DNA of 9,627 bases from Spirochaetaceae bacterium (GTDB taxonomy: Bacteria > Spirochaetota > Spirochaetia > Treponematales > Breznakiellaceae). The stretch spans positions 1 through 9,627 of the forward strand of contig JAISZQ010000084.1 in assembly GCA_031269165.1 (NCBI GenBank), given 5' to 3'. Made by a program: the position numbers and the translations under genes. The notes below the pieces were generated by a model. The model saw only the letters and a list, made by a program, of their open reading frames with translations, had not been told where the DNA came from and did no database searches. Positions 5,923 to 9,627 of the stretch are shown here, one piece after another (within the stretch, counting starts at the first letter, position 1; each line of letters opens with the position of its first letter).

Positions 5923-6323
5923 AGGGCTATGCCTTGGATACGAACATTGTTTCCTATGCGCTTAAAGGCTCGGAAAAAATACTGGAAAAAATTGATGAAG
6001 TACGGAACGGGAAAAGGAGTCTGGTTATCCCGCCGATGGTATACTATGAGGTGAGGCGTTGGCTTCTTATAACCGAGTCTGCGGCAAAAAAGAGGGCTTT
6101 TGAGGCTATTTACGCGCATTCAGGGATTGATGTTATTGACAAAAGGCTGTTGGATCGGGCGGCGTCCCTTCATGCCGGGTTGCGAAAAAAGGGGATCACG
6201 ATAGGCGATGCGGACATTTTAATAGCAGTATTTTGCATGGCCCATGATTATACCCTTGTTACCAATAACAGCAAACATTTCGAGGACATAGAAAATCTGA
6301 ACATGGTGAACTGGCTGGATTAA
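5919..6323 (+). CDS. VapC-like PIN-domain ribonuclease toxin
   Basis: A 134-residue protein spanning one PIN domain, the usual VapC length. Acidic metal-binding residues are in the expected places: ALDTNIVSYAL (Asp7), YYEVRRW (Glu44), IGDADILIA (Asp97 and Asp99), then LVTNNSKHFEDI (Thr115-Asn117). The tail NLNMVNWLD matches the terminal strand of many VapCs. Members cleave tRNA or rRNA in the cytoplasm and are neutralised by the protein encoded just upstream. The catalytic set is intact, so it should be active. The gene overlaps the antitoxin stop by 4 nt and has no separate promoter. It converges on the minus-strand operon, with 51 nt between stop codons and no obvious terminator there. Confidence 0.92.
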   Translation: MKGYALDTNIVSYALKGSEKILEKIDEVRNGKRSLVIPPMVYYEVRRWLLITESAAKKRAFEAIYAHSGIDVIDKRLLDRAASLHAGLRKKGITIGDADILIAVFCMAHDYTLVTNNSKHFEDIENLNMVNWLD

Positions 6324-6374
6324 TTCCGAGCCTTGAGGCGTCTCCCGAAAAACCTATTGCCACGACGTTCCCCG

Positions 6375-7004
6375 TTAAAAATCGGTGAGGTAACACATCC
6401 CCAAGAGCAGAATGTCGCGGGCAACGGCGCCCTCTTGCTCGAAGAACGCGCTGAGGTGGAGGCCGTACCAGAAAAAGAGGCCCATCGGCGGATCAATGCG
6501 GAACGTGTAATCAAGGAAGTCGTCTTTTTTGCTCTGCTCGCCGAAGAGGAGGTAGCCCAATTCGTGGATGATGTCGGAAAATTCGATGAGCGCGCCGGTA
6601 TAGTCGCCGCTTTCGATCCGTTTGACAAAGCCGGGGATCCGCCACTGGAGCCGCTCCTTGCGTTCCTCGTCGTCTTTTTCGACCCACGTCTTGGCGACCA
6701 TAAGGTCAAAGTTTTTCTGAAACCGCGAGAGAAAAAGGTCTATGCCCCCGCCGTAGGGGTCGTCGTTCTTTTTCGCCGGGTGATTTTTCTTCGCTTTTTG
6801 CGCCGCAATTTTTTGCGCCGCAACCCGTTGCGCCGCTTCCTGCGCGATACTCCGTTTGAGGCGGGTATAGGGTTTTGCGATACCCAGCACCCCCGCGAAG
6901 GCGTCGACCGCTTTCGGTGTAGGCGGCTTCCCCTGCGTCCATGCGCTTTCGGGGAAAAGGCTTTCCGCCACTTTATGATACTCGATCGGTAATTTCTGTT
7001 TCAT
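6375..7004 (-). CDS. Hypothetical protein, last gene of the mscS-nyn operon
   Basis: A 209-residue protein I do not recognise. The N-terminal part (1-60) includes FPESAWTQGKPPTPKAVDAF. Residues 53-80 are a low-complexity Ala/Gln/Lys stretch with the near-repeat AAQRV-AAQKI-AAQKA and then KKNHPAKKN, probably a flexible basic linker. The C-terminal part (81-209) is a folded, aromatic-rich region with GGGIDLFLSRFQKNFDLM, WRIPGFVKRIESGDYTGALI, DIIHELGYLLFGEQSKKDD and WYGLHLSAFF. There is no signal peptide and no clear membrane helix. The ATG at 7004 lies 18 nt after the NYN gene's stop, with a modest AAGAGAGAA upstream, so it is probably co-transcribed. Nothing in the sequence states its function; the basic linker beside an RNA-related gene is only suggestive. 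Confidence 0.75.
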   Translation of the reverse strand: MKQKLPIEYHKVAESLFPESAWTQGKPPTPKAVDAFAGVLGIAKPYTRLKRSIAQEAAQRVAAQKIAAQKAKKNHPAKKNDDPYGGGIDLFLSRFQKNFDLMVAKTWVEKDDEERKERLQWRIPGFVKRIESGDYTGALIEFSDIIHELGYLLFGEQSKKDDFLDYTFRIDPPMGLFFWYGLHLSAFFEQEGAVARDILLLGMCYLTDF

Positions 7005-7022
7005 AACACACGTTCTCTCTTA

Positions 7023-7796
7023 TCAAGGCTTTTTCTGCCAGCGGATATACACTTGGCTTCCCGTCCCGTTTTCCTGCCGCCGCTCCTCGGTCAGGAACTG
7101 CGGAATCGCGCGAAAGAGGTCGCCCAATTTGCGGAAACCGTAGTTACGGGGATCAAACTCACTGGAACGGTTGTTGATTTTTTGCCCAACCGCACCCAAG
7201 TATGCCCAACCGCTTTCGTCGGCGATGTCGTCAACGGAATCGTGCAGCAGTTTCATGAGTTGTTTATCAACCTTGAAATTATGTTTCTTAACGCTCACAG
7301 CGGCGGGGCTCTCATCCTCCTCGCCGGTACGAAGGATTTCCGTAAACACGAATTTATCACAGGCGGTCACGAAGGCTTTCGGTGTCTTCTTCTCGCCAAA
7401 CCCGTAGACGGTAAGGCCGCCCTCGCGGATACGGGACGCGAGACGGGTATAATCGCTGTCGCTGGAAACGATGCAAAAGCCGTCCAGTTTTTCGGTGTTG
7501 AGCAGATCCATCGCGTCGATGATGAGGGCGGAGTCGGTGGCGTTTTTTCCCACCGTGTAGGCATACTGCTGAATCGGATGCAGCGCGTACTCAAGACACG
7601 CATCCTTCCACGAACGAAGTTTCGTACTCGTCCAGTCGCCGTAGATGCGTTTGATGTTGGCAATGCCATACTTTGCCACTTCATCAAGGAGCGCTCCGAT
7701 GATCGAAGGTTGCGCGTTATCCGCGTCTATCAGCACGGCGAGTTTTGCCTGCTTCGATTCAAGCGTTTGGACTGAGCCAAAGGGTAACAAAGGCAT
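7023..7796 (-). CDS. NYN-domain (PIN-like) RNase with C-terminal OST-HTH/LOTUS domain
   Basis: A 257-residue protein of the LabA/DUF88 type. The NYN nuclease domain spans about 18-155. Its acidic sites are LAVLIDADNAQ (Asp24, Asp26), GKNATDSALIIDAMDLL (Asp88, Asp94) and IVSSDSDYTRLASRIR (Asp113, Asp115), followed by GLTVYGFGEKKTP, a pattern shared by this family. After a linker (156-175), residues 177-255 (LMKLLHDSVDDIADESGWAY, then FDPRNYGFRKLGDLFRAIPQ) form an OST-HTH/LOTUS domain, which binds RNA in other proteins. It is therefore likely a cytoplasmic RNA-binding endonuclease; targets are unknown. The ATG is 6 nt after the mscS stop and has no Shine-Dalgarno sequence, so translation probably depends on coupling. 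The first 15 or so residues are not part of the domain, and the true start could be slightly later. Confidence 0.9.
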   Translation of the reverse strand: MPLLPFGSVQTLESKQAKLAVLIDADNAQPSIIGALLDEVAKYGIANIKRIYGDWTSTKLRSWKDACLEYALHPIQQYAYTVGKNATDSALIIDAMDLLNTEKLDGFCIVSSDSDYTRLASRIREGGLTVYGFGEKKTPKAFVTACDKFVFTEILRTGEEDESPAAVSVKKHNFKVDKQLMKLLHDSVDDIADESGWAYLGAVGQKINNRSSEFDPRNYGFRKLGDLFRAIPQFLTEERRQENGTGSQVYIRWQKKP

Positions 7797-7802
7797 ACCG
7801 TA

Positions 7803-8648
7803 TTATGCCGGATAAGGCGGACCTGCGTCAAGACCACCTTCCACCGCCACACGCTGGGCGGAAAACATGATGTCGTTTTCCTTGAACGCGATAAGCAAGG
7901 ACTCCAGAAAACTGTTTTTCAGATCCAAGAGTTTCGACTTGTCAAACCAGATGTAGAACCCGATGTTCACGCCGTTGGTATCAAGGCCGGTGATGATGAA
8001 CAGCGGCGCGGGATTTTTGAGGCAAAACGTGTTCTTCTCGGCGAGGGCGAACAGCAGCGCGCGCACACGGTCCACACTCTCGCGATGGGGCACCGTAAAC
8101 GCGACCTCGAGGCGGCGGATGGGGAACCGCGTGATGTTGGTGAGGTTTGTGCGGATGATCGTCTCGTTGGGAATACGGATAAACAGGTTGTCAAATGTGC
8201 GGAGTTTCACCGACAGCAGGTCGATCGACAGCACCACGCCCGTCGTCGTGTCCACCGTGATAACATCGCCCACCTCGCAGGGCTTTTCCGACAACAGAAA
8301 GAGCCCGCTGATGACATTGGACATCGAGGTCTGCGCCGCAAACCCGATAGCCACGCCCGCGATCCCCGCCGCTCCCAGAATTGCCGACGAGTCGATGCCG
8401 AGGCTCTTGAACACAAAAAGCACCGCGATGATCCACGCCGCATACAGGATGCCCCTCCGCAACATCAGCGTCCGGTGCTCGGTCAGCTTCCCCTTCGTAA
8501 CTTTCAGGGTGATAATCTTCAGCAGGTTGAAGACGACAAAAATGAAGAGCACGGTAAGCGCGATGGTAACAAGCCGCTTGACCAGCTCCGCCGGATGTGT
8601 CTCGGCAAACAAAGAAGAAAAAAAATTCGTGATAACCTGTCCATCCAT
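7803..8648 (-). CDS. Small-conductance mechanosensitive channel (MscS family)
   Basis: A 281-residue inner-membrane channel that opens under membrane tension to release solutes during osmotic downshock. The helices are TM1 (about 23-45, LVTIALTVLFIFVVFNLLKI), TM2 (67-82, ILYAAWIIAVLFVFKS) and the pore-lining TM3 (88-119). TM3 has the Ala/Gly packing pattern ILGAAGIAGVAIGFAAQTSM, then NVISGLFLL. The beta domain follows (EVGDVITVDTTTGVVLSIDL, then IRIPNETI at 157-164) and a C-terminal alpha/beta vestibule. Length and order match minimal MscS (about 286 residues in E. coli). It is the first gene of the operon, with a promoter about 80 nt upstream. The ATG at 8648 is chosen because the frame opens there; the Shine-Dalgarno sequence is weak and other ATGs at 8653 and 8644 are out of frame. 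Confidence 0.93.
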   Translation of the reverse strand: MDGQVITNFFSSLFAETHPAELVKRLVTIALTVLFIFVVFNLLKIITLKVTKGKLTEHRTLMLRRGILYAAWIIAVLFVFKSLGIDSSAILGAAGIAGVAIGFAAQTSMSNVISGLFLLSEKPCEVGDVITVDTTTGVVLSIDLLSVKLRTFDNLFIRIPNETIIRTNLTNITRFPIRRLEVAFTVPHRESVDRVRALLFALAEKNTFCLKNPAPLFIITGLDTNGVNIGFYIWFDKSKLLDLKNSFLESLLIAFKENDIMFSAQRVAVEGGLDAGPPYPA

Positions 8649-8726
8649 CCCATACCGCCCTTGTACCGTCTTAGTACTGCCCTGCTACTGCCCTTATTCA
8701 CATAACGTTTCACCCCTCCGATCGAA

Positions 8727-8755
8727 AGTATACCCCAATCGGTAAATCCTGCCAA
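8727..8755 (-). promoter_or_regulatory. Promoter of the mscS-nyn-hypothetical operon
   Basis: TTGGCA (8755-8750), exactly 17 nt, then TATACT (8732-8727) on the minus strand. The expected start is near 8720, giving a leader of about 70 nt. The leader begins with a GGAGGGG stretch (8720-8713) and a one-codon ATG-TGA frame before the real start. Confidence 0.75.
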
Positions 8756-8767
8756 CCACTTGCGGTT

Positions 8768-8792
8768 GTTCCAAAACTTCAGTTTTTGGAAC
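8768..8792. repeat. Hairpin GTTCCAAAA / TTTTGGAAC
   Basis: Perfect 9-bp arms (8768-8776 and 8784-8792) around CTTCAGT. It lies just upstream of the -35 box of the mscS promoter, where a regulator could bind, but there is no direct evidence. It could equally be a dispersed repeat. The stretch 8793-8915 shows no gene. Confidence 0.6.
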
Positions 8793-8915
8793 CGCTTCAG
8801 TTGAGTTATCACCCTGAAGGCGTTTGACATGGCTTTCTTTTCCCTCAATTATGGCTTTGTGCGAGGGGCATCATACTTTGTGGAACACCTCCAAAAATAT
8901 TTTACCAGCGGCACC

Positions 8916-9013
8916 GTCATTGCGAGAAGGCGGCAACATCGTTGCCGTTAGCGACGAAGCAATCCAGACGGGGAAGGCCCCACACTGGATTGCTTCGCTC
9001 CGCTCGCAATGAC
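8916..9013. repeat. Palindromic repeat family A, copy 3
   Basis: Ends GTCATTGCGAGAAG and GCTCCGCTCGCAATGAC, with the core GACGAAGCAATCCAGACGGG. Same size (98 bp) and layout as the copy at 1624-1721. Confidence 0.85.
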
Positions 9014-9022
9014 AGTAGCAGC

Positions 9023-9103
9023 GTCATTGCGAGGAGCGGAACGACGAAACAATCCAGACGGGGCATCGTCTCCACCGGATTACTCCGCTCCGCTCGCAAT
9101 GAC
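9023..9103. repeat. Palindromic repeat family A, copy 4
   Basis: GTCATTGCGAGGAGCGGAAC at the start and GCTCGCAATGAC at the end, 81 bp. It lacks the GGCAACATCGTTGCCGTTAG insert present in copy 3. It is joined to copies 3 and 5 by the same 9-bp linker AGTAGCAGC (9014-9022 and 9104-9112). Confidence 0.85.
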
Positions 9104-9112
9104 AGTAGCAGC

Positions 9113-9155
9113 GTCATTGCGAGAAGCGAAGCGACGAAGCAATCCAGACGGGGAA
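9113..9155. repeat. Palindromic repeat family A, copy 5 (left half only)
   Basis: Begins GTCATTGCGAGAAGCGAAGC and reaches CCAGACGGGG. It then runs straight into a family B repeat (CCTTCCCCCTCGCTCC); the right half with GCTCGCAATGAC is missing. Confidence 0.8.
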
Positions 9156-9340
9156 AGCCTTCCCCCTCGCTCCGGTCTACGCCCTACGCTACCCCCCTCA
9201 ACGGGACAAAACCATGCGGTGCATGGTTTTGTGGGCGTACCCCAGGCGTCCACGGATGGACGCAGGACTGAGTACGCCCCGGCCGGAAACCCGAAACAGG
9301 ACGTTGAGGGTTGTAGGCCCGCCCCCCGCAACGCCCCCGG
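9156..9340. repeat. GC-rich repeat family B, copy 3, apparently split by an insert
   Basis: The left part (CCTTCCCCCTCGCTCCGG, CTACGCTACCCCCCTCAACG) and the right part (CCCGCCCCCCGCAACGCCCC) match the contiguous halves of the copies at 3583-3680 and 5346-5447. About 110 bases of unrelated, foldable sequence lie between them (roughly 9204-9316). Confidence 0.6.
9195..9310. other. Multi-branched foldable segment (candidate structured RNA or nested element)
   Basis: Outer arms CCCTCAACG (9195-9203) and CGTTGAGGG (9302-9310) pair perfectly. Inside are a 12-bp hairpin ACAAAACCATGC/GCATGGTTTTGT (9206-9232, loop GGT) and, directly adjoining it, an 8-bp stem GGGCGTAC (9233-9240)/GTACGCCC (9272-9279). 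The latter encloses a 7-bp hairpin GCGTCCA/TGGACGC (9246-9263). All arms are perfect. The strand is not determined because the palindromes fold on either strand. It matches no RNA family I can name. Confidence 0.6.
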
Positions 9341-9368
9341 ATCCGGCTCACCGCGACGCATTGAGCAT

Positions 9369-9429
9369 GGAGTTTCGGAACAAGCGGGGCAAAGCCCCGC
9401 CCGAAACTCCAGAAGCGGGCAAAGCCCGC
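9369..9429. repeat. Two adjacent hairpins
   Basis: GGAGTTTCGG (9369-9378) and CCGAAACTCC (9401-9410) enclose GCGGGGC-AAA-GCCCCGC (9384-9400). After AGAA comes GCGGGC-AAA-GCCCGC (9415-9429). The two inner hairpins share the form GC-rich arm, AAA loop, GC-rich arm. No T-run follows on either strand. The remaining sequence to 9587 shows no credible gene. Confidence 0.7.
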
Positions 9430-9587
9430 GACCGAATCACCGCAGAGACGTGCGTCCCGTGAGGTTTTGAACAGGCTCTAAGACAAGCGTTGCCCCGCAA
9501 CCTTTATAGTGCTTCTCCCAAAGGATGCCCCGTCCCGGCTTTATCGCAATAAACCATGCTTTTTTCGCGTTTTTTGCGGGGCACCCC

Positions 9588-9616
9588 TTGACAAAGTTTT
9601 TCGCGTGTGGTATACC
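9588..9616 (+). promoter_or_regulatory. Consensus-like promoter firing out of the window
   Basis: TTGACA (9588-9593), a 17-nt spacer and TATACC (9611-9616), with a second TATACC-like box at 9617. The expected start is at or just before an ATG at 9624-9626, so the gene it drives lies to the right of the window. Confidence 0.6.
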
Positions 9617-9627
9617 TATACCCATGA

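Noticed and set aside
6324..6374. Bidirectional terminator between the converging vapC-like and hypothetical genes
   Set aside because: No stem of useful length followed by T's could be found on either strand.
8519..8848. Minus-strand open frame of 109 codons overlapping the start of mscS
   Set aside because: It crosses the mscS promoter and the start of a solid gene in another frame. A GAGGG precedes an ATG at about 8830, but the peptide has no recognisable features.
8916..9155. CRISPR array
   Set aside because: The repeated units are 80-98 bp imperfect palindromes joined by an identical 9-bp linker; there are no unique spacers and no cas genes.
8917..9271. Open frames on both strands over the second repeat array (LSLRAERSNPV-type peptides)
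   Set aside because: Same repeat family; the frames are artefacts of the repeat sequence.
9437..9625. Minus-strand open frame of 62 codons at the right edge
   Set aside because: It overlaps the consensus plus-strand promoter in antisense, has no ribosome binding site in the window and no family I recognise.

Overview
The window looks like an accessory, repeat-rich stretch of a spirochaete chromosome, probably a gut-type Treponema. That placement is an inference. It rests on the small antitoxin-like protein ending in a YGCLK...MRDEWDRPWD signature, which I associate with treponemes, and on the dense palindromic intergenic repeats. No rRNA, tRNA or other phylogenetic marker is present to confirm it.

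Layout from left to right. Positions 1-1114 hold the end of an IS3-family insertion sequence on the minus strand. OrfA and OrfB are both recognisable but broken by frameshifts, and OrfB runs off the left edge. The IS end lies inside the last codons of an antitoxin-like gene (1097-1387, minus) and supplies that gene's stop codon. Positions 1388-1810 carry a strong promoter and a tandem pair of palindromic 'GTCATTGCGAG' repeats. A lone hydantoinase/oxoprolinase-family gene follows (1811-3418, minus). Positions 3425-4051 are non-coding and full of GC-rich hairpins. Next is a free-standing RlmK-type 23S rRNA methyltransferase (4052-5272, minus), with a terminator-like structure pointing the opposite way over its 3' end. 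Positions 5309-5688 hold a GC-rich repeat, a small MITE-like inverted repeat, and the promoter of a plus-strand toxin-antitoxin pair (VapB-like 5689-5922; VapC PIN RNase 5919-6323, joined by an ATGA overlap).

Positions 6375-8648 are a compact minus-strand operon transcribed leftwards from one good promoter (8727-8755): an MscS channel, then 6 nt later a NYN/PIN-like RNase with a C-terminal OST-HTH (LOTUS) domain, then 18 nt later an unrecognised 209-residue protein. The right end (8916-9627) is non-coding. It has three more copies of the GTCATTGCGAG repeat, a GC-rich repeat split by a multi-branched foldable segment, paired hairpins, and a consensus-like plus-strand promoter firing out of the window.

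No complete novel defence system is visible. The items most worth following up are the MscS / NYN-LOTUS / unknown operon, the IS insertion into a probable toxin-antitoxin module, the branched structure at 9195-9310, and two genes whose -10 boxes sit only 6 nt from their ATG, which implies leaderless mRNAs.
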